64,000 nucleotides of DNA, from the NCBI GenBank assembly GCA_019638475.1, contig JAHBTR010000002.1, positions 248,001 through 312,000 of the forward strand, written 5' to 3'. Below, piece by piece: positions 27,511-36,224 of this stretch. Positions within the stretch are counted from its first letter, which is position 1; every line of letters begins with the position of its first letter. The DNA is from Chitinophagaceae bacterium. Lineage in GTDB: Bacteria > Bacteroidota > Bacteroidia > Chitinophagales > Chitinophagaceae. The position numbers and the translations under genes were made by a program. The notes beneath the pieces are model-generated. The model did not search any database and was not told where the DNA came from. It was given only the letters and a program-made list of their open reading frames with translations.

Positions 27511-28620
27511 CTATAAATAGCTTAAATTGGTTTTAGGCGTAAGTGTTAATAATGTTTCATACATTAATTGTATGGTTTGTTCAATATCTTTTTTATGCAA
27601 CATTTCTACTGTGGTGTGCATATATCTTAAAGGAATAGAAATTAAAACACTTGGACAACCATCATTAGCATAAGCAAAACTATCTGTATCTGTTCCTGTA
27701 CTTCTGCTTACTGTTCTCATTTGTAGAGGTATTTTTTTCTTAGCTGCTACATCTTCTACCAATTTTAAAAGTTTGTTATGTACAGCAGGTCCATAACAAG
27801 GCGATGGTCCTTTGCCACAAGTTACATCTCCTTCTATCATTTTATTAATCATAGGTGTTTGTGTATCATGTGTTACATCTGTAATAATAGCTACATCAGG
27901 CTTTATTCTTCTTGCTATCATTTCAGCACCACGCAAACCAATTTCTTCTTGCACAGCATTGACAACATATAAACCAAAAGGAAGTTTCTTTTTATTTTCC
28001 TTCAATAATCTGGCAACTTCTGCAATCATAAAGCCACCTATTCTATTATCAAATGCTCTGCCTATATAATAATCATTGGCTAATTCATCAAAACCATCTT
28101 GGTAAGTAACTACAGCACCTACATGCACACCCAATGCTTCTATTTCTTTTTTACTTCTTGCACCACAATCTAAAAATAAATTATCTACTTTGGGTTGTTG
28201 TTCTTTTTCTGCATTACCCAAACGTGTATGTATGGCGGGCCAACCAAATACTGCTTTTACTGCTCCTTTTTTTCCATGAATAATAACTCTTTGTGAAGGT
28301 GCAATTTGATGGTCAACGCCACCATTTCTTTTTAAATAAATTAAACCTTCATTGGTAATATAATTTACAAACCAACTTATTTCGTCTGCATGAGCTTCTA
28401 TTACTACTTTAAATTTTTCTGAAGAATTAATAACACCTACTGCTGTACCATAAGGGTCTGTGAAAATATTATCTACAAAGGGTTTTATATATTCTAACCA
28501 AATTTTTTGCCCACTACTCTCAAATCCAACTGGCGATGGGTTGTTGATATAATTTTTTAAAAATTGAAATGATTTGTCTGTGATAATTGATTTGTCTTTT
28601 GTTTTTTTTGTAATAGCCAT
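27511..28620 (-). CDS. M42-family aminopeptidase (glutamyl aminopeptidase / endoglucanase-M-like)
   Basis: 369 residues of a dinuclear zinc peptidase that forms large tetrahedral complexes. Metal ligands are visible in VVIEAHADEISWFVNYI (His, Asp), GRAFDNRIGGFMIAEV (bridging Asp), NAVQEEIGLRGAEMIARRIK (catalytic Glu pair), IITDVTHDTQTP and the C-terminal MHTTVEMLHKKDI His. Cytoplasmic, without a signal. It follows the UbiA-like gene by 14 bp on the same strand, so they may be one transcript. Confidence 0.9.
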   Translation of the reverse strand: MAITKKTKDKSIITDKSFQFLKNYINNPSPVGFESSGQKIWLEYIKPFVDNIFTDPYGTAVGVINSSEKFKVVIEAHADEISWFVNYITNEGLIYLKRNGGVDHQIAPSQRVIIHGKKGAVKAVFGWPAIHTRLGNAEKEQQPKVDNLFLDCGARSKKEIEALGVHVGAVVTYQDGFDELANDYYIGRAFDNRIGGFMIAEVARLLKENKKKLPFGLYVVNAVQEEIGLRGAEMIARRIKPDVAIITDVTHDTQTPMINKMIEGDVTCGKGPSPCYGPAVHNKLLKLVEDVAAKKKIPLQMRTVSRSTGTDTDSFAYANDGCPSVLISIPLRYMHTTVEMLHKKDIEQTIQLMYETLLTLTPKTNLSYL

Positions 28621-28634
28621 GTTAATAATTGTTT

Positions 28635-29552
28635 TTATTTAATGAGTAGCATACCTGCAATGCCACAAATAGCTTTCACTATCATTAAGCCATCTATAAC
28701 AAACAAGTAATAAATTATTTTTCTTTTTTTATACAATAATGAATAAGCAGTTATTATGAGCAATATGTAAGGAATTGCATTGGGGATAATTCTTTGATAG
28801 GAAAAATTATTTTTTTCTACAAATAATACAAAAGCAAGAATACCTATTATAACTAATGGAATAATGATAAACCTAATAGTATTTTTAGCACCAATTTGTA
28901 CTGTAAAAGTTTTTAAACCTTCGCTTTTATCTTCTTCAAAATCTTTTATATCAAACATGATACATAAGGTAGAAATAAACATAAAATTTTTAAGCCATAA
29001 TAAACCAGAAGGCATTGCAAAAACATCGGCTTGTACATGATTGGTTTGCAACTGATAAAAGATAACAGGATAAACTGATACCAAACCACTCCATACAAAG
29101 CCAATAACAAAAGGTTTAAGCCATCCTATACGCCTTAATTTTCTTATTTCGGGAAAAGGTAAAAGATTAAATGTATAAGTTAATGCAATAACAGGAAATA
29201 ATAGTATTTGCCCATACTGCATACTATTCATTGCAGCAAATGACTCTTGATATTCCCATACAAAAAAGGCAATATCTGCTATTAAAAGTATGAGAATAAT
29301 TTTTTGAAATTGCCTAAGCGTAACTTCATGTTGCTTATACCATAAAGTTCTTTCATTATGAAAATTGTTAGGAATATGTTTTAAGTAAGAATAATTATAG
29401 TACCAAATAGTACCTAAAAATAGTATTGTATAAAAATGAATTCCATTTAAAGAAAGCTCATGTTGCATATTGGTTTCTATGCTTAACATTACGGCACATA
29501 ATCCATAAAAAAAATTGCCAAAGAAAAACGTATGGGTTAATTTTTTTATCAT
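28635..29552 (-). CDS. UbiA-superfamily prenyltransferase-like membrane protein
   Basis: 305 residues with about eight or nine helices. The second Asp-rich motif of UbiA enzymes is present (CIMFDIKDFEEDKSEGLKTF), followed by TVQIGAKNT, the typical GxxxT region. The first motif (usually NDxxDxxxD) cannot be found: the aligned loop reads YYNYSYLKHIPNNFHNERTL. Bacteroidota have many such divergent UbiA proteins. It may be inactive or use an unusual substrate. The upstream lipoprotein gene is only 10 bp away, and M42 follows 14 bp downstream. Confidence 0.75.
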   Translation of the reverse strand: MIKKLTHTFFFGNFFYGLCAVMLSIETNMQHELSLNGIHFYTILFLGTIWYYNYSYLKHIPNNFHNERTLWYKQHEVTLRQFQKIILILLIADIAFFVWEYQESFAAMNSMQYGQILLFPVIALTYTFNLLPFPEIRKLRRIGWLKPFVIGFVWSGLVSVYPVIFYQLQTNHVQADVFAMPSGLLWLKNFMFISTLCIMFDIKDFEEDKSEGLKTFTVQIGAKNTIRFIIIPLVIIGILAFVLFVEKNNFSYQRIIPNAIPYILLIITAYSLLYKKRKIIYYLFVIDGLMIVKAICGIAGMLLIK

Positions 29553-29562
29553 AATACAATAC

Positions 29563-30045
29563 TTATCGTAAAATTACAATAGGACTATAATAAACTGTAT
29601 CGCTTACATTTTTATCTTTATCTATTGCTACAAATTTGTAAGACATAGTATCTGCCTCACTTCTTGGGGGATTGCCAGAAATAGGAGGAAAAACAGCAGA
29701 GATAAGATATTTCTGATAATCATTTCTGCCCATACCATCTGTTATAAAGTCAAGATAAATTTCGCCAGTCTGATTTTTCTCATGCTCAGGAACTGCTAAT
29801 TTAGTTATATCATTCAACCTTGCTGAAACTGTTTTTATATTTAATCTTGTTCTATAAATAAATATAGAATCTATATCAGCTTGCTTATCTCCATAAGAAA
29901 AAATAAATTGTAATGAACCATTTACAGGCACTACATCTGTACTTACTTTTTTTAGTGAAATAGAGGGAGTGGTATTAACACTTTCTTTCTTACAGCTTAT
30001 TACGAATAAACCAAAAACAAGAAGTATGAAAAATAATTGTTTCAT
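29563..30045 (-). CDS. Small lipoprotein, unknown function
   Basis: 160 residues. KQLFFILLVFGLFVISCKKE is a lipoprotein signal with lipobox VISC, the lipidated Cys being followed by KKE. The mature part contains beta-rich segments such as VNGSLQFIFSYGDKQADIDS and ends SDTVYYSPIVIL, resembling an Ig-like or FixH-like fold, but I do not recognise a named family. The position just before the UbiA-like gene (10-bp gap) suggests cotranscription. Divergent from the LuxE-like gene, with only 44 bp between starts. Confidence 0.7.
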   Translation of the reverse strand: MKQLFFILLVFGLFVISCKKESVNTTPSISLKKVSTDVVPVNGSLQFIFSYGDKQADIDSIFIYRTRLNIKTVSARLNDITKLAVPEHEKNQTGEIYLDFITDGMGRNDYQKYLISAVFPPISGNPPRSEADTMSYKFVAIDKDKNVSDTVYYSPIVILR

Positions 30046-30089
30046 TTGTATTTCTTTAATATGCTGTACAAAGCTAATGTTTTATATAT

Positions 30090-31073
30090 ATGAACATTGA
30101 AACTATTGCTAAAATTTTTGAAATTAATCATCAAGATGCTTTTGAAAAAGAAGCTATGGCTGTTTTTCGTTATCAGTATCAGCATAATGAAGTGTATAAA
30201 CAATGGTGTAATTTAATAGGTACAGATATAAAAAATATACATCATAGTACACAAATTCCATTTTTGCCTATATCTTTTTTTAAAACACATACTGTTACAA
30301 GTGGCTCTTTTACTCCTGCCATTGTTTTTGAAAGTAGTAAAACTACTGGTATGCAAAGCAGCCAACATTTTGTAAAAGATATAGCAGTGTATGAGCAAAG
30401 TTTTATGAAAGCTTTTGAAATGTTTTATGGCAATATTGCCAATTGGTGTGTATTGGGTTTATTACCTTCTTATTTAGAAAGAAGTAATGCTTCTTTGGTG
30501 TATATGGTGCAAAAATTAATAGAACAAAGTAACCATGCAGAAAGTGGTTTTTACTTAAATGAATTTGACAAACTATACCACACATTACAACAGTTAGAAG
30601 CCAAACAACAACCTACTTTGCTAATAGGTGTTACGTTTGCATTGTTAGATTTTGCACAGTTATACAATATGCCTTTAAAGCATACAACCATTATGGAAAC
30701 AGGAGGTATGAAAGGTAGGAGAGAAGAACTGACAAGACAAGAAGTACATACTTTATTGCAACAATCTTTTCATAGCAATAATATACATAGTGAATATGGC
30801 ATGACAGAATTATTATCTCAAGCGTATGCCAAAAAAAATGGACAATTTATTTGCCCAACATGGATGAAAGTCTTTGTAAGAAAAGAAGATGACCCACTAC
30901 AAATACAACCTTTTGGAAAAGGTATTTTAAACATAATAGACCTTGCCAATATACATAGTTGCAGTTTTATAGCTACTGACGATGTAGGCACTATTTATGA
31001 AGATAGCAGTTTTGAAGTACATGGTAGAATAGACAATAGCGATATAAGAGGTTGTAGTTTAATGGTAGTATAA
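30090..31073 (+). CDS. LuxE/PaaK-type acyl-protein synthetase-like protein
   Basis: 327 residues of the adenylate-forming LuxE family. QIPFLPISFFKTHTVTSG is the typical start, VFESSKTTGMQSSQH is the phosphate-binding loop, IMETGGMKGRREELTRQEV and SEYGMTELLSQAY carry the adenine/acid motifs. LuxE activates fatty acids as acyl-AMP and takes the acyl chain onto a Cys. In Bacteroidota such stand-alone genes often sit near LPS or menaquinone genes and have no known substrate. A 7-bp-stem hairpin with T-run follows the stop. Confidence 0.82.
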   Translation: MNIETIAKIFEINHQDAFEKEAMAVFRYQYQHNEVYKQWCNLIGTDIKNIHHSTQIPFLPISFFKTHTVTSGSFTPAIVFESSKTTGMQSSQHFVKDIAVYEQSFMKAFEMFYGNIANWCVLGLLPSYLERSNASLVYMVQKLIEQSNHAESGFYLNEFDKLYHTLQQLEAKQQPTLLIGVTFALLDFAQLYNMPLKHTTIMETGGMKGRREELTRQEVHTLLQQSFHSNNIHSEYGMTELLSQAYAKKNGQFICPTWMKVFVRKEDDPLQIQPFGKGILNIIDLANIHSCSFIATDDVGTIYEDSSFEVHGRIDNSDIRGCSLMVV

Positions 31074-31084
31074 ACTGCACACCC

Positions 31085-31106
31085 AACAATAATATCTATT
31101 GTTTTT
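31085..31106 (+). terminator. Putative terminator after the LuxE-like gene
   Basis: AACAATA-ATATC-TATTGTT forms a 7-bp stem directly followed by TTT, 12 bp after the stop. AT-rich and weak, but it also separates this gene from the oncoming tracrRNA. Confidence 0.4.
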
Positions 31107-31146
31107 ACAATACAAAATATTTATATTTATTGCCTGAAAAGGAGGT

Positions 31147-31240
31147 TGAAAAGAGAAAAGTAAAGCCCCACAGAGCGATAAACGATGCAGGGCTTAAGAA
31201 TAATCTTCGGCTTATAGCCTTATTGTGATAAGCTTTCAAC
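31147..31240 (-). ncRNA. tracrRNA of the type II-C CRISPR system
   Basis: On the minus strand, 31239 to 31222 reads UUGAAAGC-UU-AUCACAAU. This pairs antiparallel with the first 18 nt of the CRISPR repeat read on the minus strand (GUUGUGAU-UU-GCUUUCAA): 16 pairs, one of them G-U, around a 2-nt UU/UU internal loop. Next comes a nexus-like hairpin GGCU-AUA-AGCC (31219-31209). Then a strong 10-bp hairpin (AAGCCCUGCA / UGUGGGGCUU, 31195-31163) is followed by a U-rich tail (UACUUUUCUCUUUU), a Rho-independent end. The anti-repeat is at the 5' end, as expected for tracrRNA. Ends are approximate to a few nt. Confidence 0.88.
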
Positions 31241-31241
31241 C

Positions 31242-31249
31242 GCAAATAT
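31242..31249 (-). promoter_or_regulatory. tracrRNA promoter (-7 box TATATTTG)
   Basis: On the minus strand TATATTTG matches the Bacteroidota -7 consensus TAnnTTTG exactly; TTTC lies 21 nt upstream as a near -33 box, inside the first codons of cas9. Initiation a few nt downstream would begin the RNA at the anti-repeat, which supports both the promoter and the tracrRNA call. Confidence 0.6.
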
Positions 31250-31268
31250 AAAAATAAAAACTTTATAT

Positions 31269-34200
31269 ATGGAAAAAATTCTTGGACTTGATTTAGGTAC
31301 TAACTCAATTGGTTGGGCAATCAGAGAGATTAATTCTGAATTAGAAAATCAAATTATTGACAAAGGTGTTTTAACTTTTGACAAGGGAGTAGCTGAAGAT
31401 AAAAGTGGCGAACATCCAATGGTTCAAAAAAGAACAGAAGCAAGAGGTAAACGCAGAAATTACCAAGCAGAGAAATATAGAAAGTGGGAGTTACTGGAAT
31501 GCTTAATAAATGAAAGAATGTGTCCATTAACTATTGATGAGCTAAATGAATGGAGATATTATAAAAAAGGTGTAGGCAGAAAATATCCTCAACGCAAAGA
31601 ATTTATTGATTGGTTAAGATTTGATTTTGATGGAGATGGTAAACCTGATTTTGAAAGATTTGGTTTTAATAAGCATGAAAGCTACTATTTATTTAGAACA
31701 TTGATAATAGATGAAGACAAAACTGAAATCTTTAAATCTGAGCCACATATTATTGGAAGAGTTTTATATCAATTAGTACAAAGAAGAGGATATAACGATA
31801 GTGATACCATTGATGAAAATGAGAGAGAAGAATTGAGTAAAACAATAATGAAAGGAGGTGGAGATAGTGGAGCAGTTGGAGCTGATGAAATACAACCATA
31901 CATTTTAAAATATAAAACGCTTGGTGCTGCTTTGTATCATATTCAAAAGGAGCAAAACGTCAGGATAAGAAAACGTTATAATTTAAGAAGTGATTATAGA
32001 AAGGAAATTGAAGAAATATGTAGGGTGCAAGGTTTACAGCATTTACAAAAGCTATTTTATAGTGCTATAATCTGGCAACGTCCATTGCGTAGTCAAAAAG
32101 GTTTGGTGGGTATTTGTACGTTTGAACAAAACAAAAGGCGTTGCCCAATAAGTCATCCTTTATATGAAGAATATAGAACCTGGGTTTTTATCAATAACTT
32201 AAAAATAAGACCCATTACTGAAAAGGATTTATCAGCTAATAAAATTTCAAAAGAAGATTGCTTAAAAACTATTGTCTATCCACAATTTTTTAAAGCTGCT
32301 GCTGATTTTAAGTTGTCAAGTATTGTTAAAGAGTTAAAGAAAGTCGGTTTTGAAATTACTGCACGATTTCCTGAAGATACCAAAGTAATCAGCCTCTCTT
32401 TTTTGTATAGGATGAGGGAGATATTTGGTAAAGATTGGGAATCTAAAATTGGCTGGATAGATTTATTACAAGGGAAAGAAAAACGAGTATCTTACAATGT
32501 TGAAGATTTATGGCATATACATTTTAATAAAAAAGATAATAAAGAAACAGGAGAAACCTCTTTTGAATTTATTAAACGCTTTGCTAAAGAAAAACTTTTG
32601 CTTGATGAGGGAAAAGTTGAAACATTCTCTAAAATAAAAATACAGCAAGGTTATACAACACTTAGTATAAATGCTATAAAAAAAATATTGCCATACTTAC
32701 AAAAAGGATTTATTTATAGTGAGGCAATTTATTTAGCCAACTTGCCAAAAGTAATGGGAGAAAAATTTAGGTATGAAGATATTAATGGGTATTCAGAAAT
32801 TGTAAAGGATACTTTAAAACAAGACAGGGATGACAGAAGGAAAACTGAAATAGTTAATAGTTTAATAACTCAATATTTTGAGAATAAGAAAAATTTTGAA
32901 GCCAATAAAGTGGTATTAATTGAACACCAAATTATTGAAAGTTTTGGGGCAATTACTTGGAATAAAATTAACATTGAAAAGCAGGCAGCGATTGAAACAG
33001 TTATTACAAATGAAATCAACTCTTTTTTAGCACAACCAAAACAAAAGCCAGAAAATCATTATCAAAAAATAGGAAGATTACATGATAAAATTTTCAATCG
33101 TTTTATGGATGATTATGGATTACCTTATGAAAACATAAAGTATTTATGGCATCCATCTGAACAAGATATTTATGCAGCAGCACCAGAAAAAAATGGTAAA
33201 TATATTTTAGGCAGTCCAGAACCTATAAGTAAAGGCTTTAAAAATCCTATGGCATTAAAGACAATGCACAAATTAAAAAAGCTGATTAACTACTTAATTG
33301 AAGTTGGTAAGATAGATGCTAATACAAGAATTGTTATTGAAATTGCAAGAGAGTTAAATGATGCTAATAAACGTAAGGCTATTGAACGTTGGCAGCGAGA
33401 TAGAGAAAAAGAAAACCAAACCTTTAAAAAAAAGATAGAAGAAATTAATAAGGAATGCAAAACAAATTTTGATATTAATGATAAGAATTTAATAAATAAA
33501 ATAAGACTTTGGGAAGAACAGAAAAGGCAATGTATATATACCGGAAAAATAATTAATCAATGTGATATTTTAGAGGGTAGTAAATATGATTTTGAGCACA
33601 GCATACCTGCTAGTATGAGCTTTGATAATGAGCTTAAAAATTTAACTATTGCTGATAAAGCTTATAACCAACAAATAAAAGGAAAGAAATTACCAACTGA
33701 GTGTCCAAACTATTATGAAGATGTTACAATTAATGGCATTAAATATCCTTCTATTTTATCAACACTTCAAACTGTATTTGGAAGAATGACAGAAACAGAG
33801 AAAAAAATAAAAGGGAAAATAATTGTACGAAGAAGTTTTGAAAAGATTGAACAATTAGAGAAGTTATACGATGAGTGGAAAAACAAAACATCTGACGACA
33901 AACAGATAAAAAATAATATTATTATTCGTCGGCACATGATAAAAATGGATTTAGACTATTGGCGTTATAAACTAAGAACATTTACTGACACAGAATATAA
34001 AGCTGGATGGAGAAATAGTCAATTAAGAGATACACAGACCATTACTAAATATGCTTTACCTTATTTAAAAACTGTTTTTGAAAAAGTTGAAGTGCAAAAA
34101 GGAAACATTACAGCAGACTTTAGAAAAATATATAAAATACAACACAGATTAGAAAAGAAAGAACGAACTAAACATAGCCACCATGCTATTGATGCTGCTG

Positions 34201-35531
34201 TACTTACACTTATTCCTCCTGCTGCTATTAGAGATAAAATATTAAAAAGATACAATGAAGCAAAAGATAATAATCAGAGCTATCACGAAATGCCAAGACA
34301 ATGGGTAAACTTTAATGAATATTTTATAAGAAATATTCAAGATGAAGTATTGATAAATTTTCAAGCACAGCACCGTACACTTACACCAACTTATAAAAAG
34401 GAGAGAAAAAGGGGGAAAATTCAGTTTTATTTATCAGAAACATTGCCTCAGAAATTTAAAAATAAAACAGAAGGAAAAGATTATTATAAAGTAGTAGCTG
34501 ATGGTAGAGAATATTATAAAATTCCAAAAATATTAGCTGGAGATAGCATAAGAGGGCAATTGCATAAGGAAAGCTTTTTTGGAGCTATAAAAATACCACA
34601 GTATGAAGAAAAGAATGGAAATTTTATACCATTAAATGATGGAAAGGGAAATTTGTTATTTCAACAAAACGAAAAACGAAACGATGATTTATTCATTGTA
34701 GAGAGAGAAACGGATTTAAGTAAGTTTACGAAGATAGAAGATTTTGAAATTGTGATAGACCCAAATTTAAAAGCATATTTAAAAAAAGAAATTCAAATAA
34801 GAATAAGCAGTGGCAAAACATTCACTCAGGCTATGCTTCAACCCATTTATGCTTTTGGTAAATCAATTGATAAAAATGGAAACCCAATTAAACCTATAAG
34901 ACATCTCAGAGTTAGAGCAAAGGGAAGTGGAGCTTTTATACAATTCCCAGCAACAATTAGAGAAAAGAATAATTTTAAATCAAAAAAAGAATATAAAAAT
35001 TTTGACTATGCAATAAATGGAGAAGTCCCTATTTGTGCTATCTATCAAACTATAATAGAAGATAAACTTATTCGTGAGATTAAAAGTTTTTCAATCTTGG
35101 ATATAGCAAGAAATAATACAATAAATAATATTAGGAATACTGTAGAAAAAAGTATAGAAAAAAAAATAGGGAGAACTAAAATTATACTACCATTATACGA
35201 AATCTTATTTTCAGGGAAAAAAGTTATTTTTTATCAGAGAGAATTAAACGAGCTAAAAGAAATTAGCCAAAGTGAAATAAGCAAAAGACTTTATCTTGTT
35301 GGCTCTTTTGAAGAAGGGAAGGTTTATATGAAACATCATTTGAGCAGCATGAAAGAAGAAGATATAAAATTGAGATTAAAAGAAATGAGTGTGTCTGAGA
35401 AAGGTGCATCATCATTAAATTTTGAAACACCATATCCTAAATTAAGATTAAGTCAAGGTTCATTAAATATGGCTATAGAAGGCAAACATTTTGAAATAAA
35501 ACCTGATGGAGAAATAAAATGGAAATTCTAA
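31269..35531 (+). CDS. cas9: Cas9, type II-C
   Basis: A 1420-residue RNA-guided DNA endonuclease, in the size range of Bacteroidota Cas9. RuvC-I is at the N-terminus with D8 (ILGLDLGTNSIGWA), then the Arg-rich bridge helix KRTEARGKRRNYQAEKYRKW. RuvC-II has E691 (IVIEIARELN). The HNH domain has H777 in YDFEHSIPASMSFDNELKNL and the downstream NQQIKGKKLP. RuvC-III has H972 and D975 in SHHAIDAAVLTLIPP. All catalytic residues are present, so nuclease activity is expected. The C-terminal 400 residues are the WED/PAM-interacting region. No csn2 or cas4 follows, giving type II-C. ATG at 31269 is 29 bp from the divergent tracrRNA. Confidence 0.97.
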   Translation: MEKILGLDLGTNSIGWAIREINSELENQIIDKGVLTFDKGVAEDKSGEHPMVQKRTEARGKRRNYQAEKYRKWELLECLINERMCPLTIDELNEWRYYKKGVGRKYPQRKEFIDWLRFDFDGDGKPDFERFGFNKHESYYLFRTLIIDEDKTEIFKSEPHIIGRVLYQLVQRRGYNDSDTIDENEREELSKTIMKGGGDSGAVGADEIQPYILKYKTLGAALYHIQKEQNVRIRKRYNLRSDYRKEIEEICRVQGLQHLQKLFYSAIIWQRPLRSQKGLVGICTFEQNKRRCPISHPLYEEYRTWVFINNLKIRPITEKDLSANKISKEDCLKTIVYPQFFKAAADFKLSSIVKELKKVGFEITARFPEDTKVISLSFLYRMREIFGKDWESKIGWIDLLQGKEKRVSYNVEDLWHIHFNKKDNKETGETSFEFIKRFAKEKLLLDEGKVETFSKIKIQQGYTTLSINAIKKILPYLQKGFIYSEAIYLANLPKVMGEKFRYEDINGYSEIVKDTLKQDRDDRRKTEIVNSLITQYFENKKNFEANKVVLIEHQIIESFGAITWNKINIEKQAAIETVITNEINSFLAQPKQKPENHYQKIGRLHDKIFNRFMDDYGLPYENIKYLWHPSEQDIYAAAPEKNGKYILGSPEPISKGFKNPMALKTMHKLKKLINYLIEVGKIDANTRIVIEIARELNDANKRKAIERWQRDREKENQTFKKKIEEINKECKTNFDINDKNLINKIRLWEEQKRQCIYTGKIINQCDILEGSKYDFEHSIPASMSFDNELKNLTIADKAYNQQIKGKKLPTECPNYYEDVTINGIKYPSILSTLQTVFGRMTETEKKIKGKIIVRRSFEKIEQLEKLYDEWKNKTSDDKQIKNNIIIRRHMIKMDLDYWRYKLRTFTDTEYKAGWRNSQLRDTQTITKYALPYLKTVFEKVEVQKGNITADFRKIYKIQHRLEKKERTKHSHHAIDAAVLTLIPPAAIRDKILKRYNEAKDNNQSYHEMPRQWVNFNEYFIRNIQDEVLINFQAQHRTLTPTYKKERKRGKIQFYLSETLPQKFKNKTEGKDYYKVVADGREYYKIPKILAGDSIRGQLHKESFFGAIKIPQYEEKNGNFIPLNDGKGNLLFQQNEKRNDDLFIVERETDLSKFTKIEDFEIVIDPNLKAYLKKEIQIRISSGKTFTQAMLQPIYAFGKSIDKNGNPIKPIRHLRVRAKGSGAFIQFPATIREKNNFKSKKEYKNFDYAINGEVPICAIYQTIIEDKLIREIKSFSILDIARNNTINNIRNTVEKSIEKKIGRTKIILPLYEILFSGKKVIFYQRELNELKEISQSEISKRLYLVGSFEEGKVYMKHHLSSMKEEDIKLRLKEMSVSEKGASSLNFETPYPKLRLSQGSLNMAIEGKHFEIKPDGEIKWKF

Positions 35532-35592
35532 TTTATATACCTAAACAAACCCTTTCATTAATATGTAAGAATGAATAATTATTGAGACCACA

Positions 35593-35624
35593 TTGTAGAG
35601 ACAGATAATTATCTGTCTCTACAA
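35593..35624. repeat. Perfect 32-bp palindrome (REP-like) upstream of the RAYT gene
   Basis: TTGTAGAGACAGATAA and its exact reverse complement form an uninterrupted 32-bp palindrome, ending 11 bp before the transposase ATG. The RAYT class recognises such extragenic palindromes, and GTAGAGAC-type palindromes are known near RAYT genes in other phyla (recollection). It can form a cruciform or a strong RNA hairpin between cas9 and the downstream genes. Confidence 0.75.
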
Positions 35625-35635
35625 CAATATACAAT

Positions 35636-36178
35636 ATGGCAAAATTCAAAAACAAATATCGAATTGAATCTGCAAGATTAAAACATTTCAATTATGGCAG
35701 CAATGCTGCCTATTATATTACCATTTGCACAAAAAATAGAATTAATTATTTGGGAACTATTGTGGTAGATACACACAATAATCCATACCTACAATCATCA
35801 GAAATAGGTGCAATTGCGGATGAATATTGGCAGCAAATTCCACAACATTTTCCATTTGTAATTTTAGATGCATTTACTATTATGCCTAATCATCTACATG
35901 GAATCATTATCATTAATAAAACAGATACACAAAATAATATAGACTTACAAACAAAGCAATACAATACATTCGGAGCTCAATCTCAAAATCTTGCATCAAT
36001 TATTAGAGCATATAAATCAAGCGTAAAAAGATATGCTAACCAACACAACATTTTATTTGAATGGCAATCAAAATATTGGGATAGAGTAATTAGAGATGAT
36101 ATAGAATTATCTAATATCAGAGATTATATTTATAATAACCCACAAAATTGGCTAAATGATAAAAATTATTCCTTGTAA
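35636..36178 (+). CDS. REP-associated tyrosine transposase (RAYT, Y1/HUH family)
   Basis: 180 residues. The Y1_Tnp fold shows the HUH pair H86-x-H88 in TIMPNHLHGIIII and a candidate catalytic Tyr Y126 in SIIRAYKSSVKRYANQ. The C-terminal WQSKYWDRVIRDDIELSNIR then DYIYNNPQNW is the hallmark of RAYTs (IS200-like, domesticated). Such enzymes nick single-stranded REP palindromes. The gene sits between cas9 and cas1, flanked by a perfect palindrome upstream and a degenerate one starting at its own stop codon, and is not part of normal CRISPR operons. Length and motifs look intact. Confidence 0.92.
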   Translation: MAKFKNKYRIESARLKHFNYGSNAAYYITICTKNRINYLGTIVVDTHNNPYLQSSEIGAIADEYWQQIPQHFPFVILDAFTIMPNHLHGIIIINKTDTQNNIDLQTKQYNTFGAQSQNLASIIRAYKSSVKRYANQHNILFEWQSKYWDRVIRDDIELSNIRDYIYNNPQNWLNDKNYSL

Positions 36179-36210
36179 AGAAGCAGATATATTTATCTCT
36201 ATAAAAACAA
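36173..36210. repeat. Degenerate palindrome at the 3' end of the RAYT gene
   Basis: TTGTAAAGAAGCAGATATAT followed by TTATCTCTATAAAAACAA resembles the upstream TTGTAGAGACAGATAA palindrome with several changes. The transposase TAA lies within its left arm. Paired palindromes around the gene are what a self-flanked REP/RAYT unit would leave. Confidence 0.5.
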
Positions 36211-36224
36211 TCTAAAACTTAAAC

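Noticed and set aside
31269..35531. A possibly inactive Cas9
   Set aside because: D8, E691, H777, H972 and D975 are all present in their motifs and the frame is unbroken.
35636..36178. A Csn2, Cas4 or other CRISPR accessory protein between cas9 and cas1
   Set aside because: The protein has the HUH motif, a candidate Tyr and the RAYT C-terminus, so it is a transposase, and no csn2/cas4 is present.
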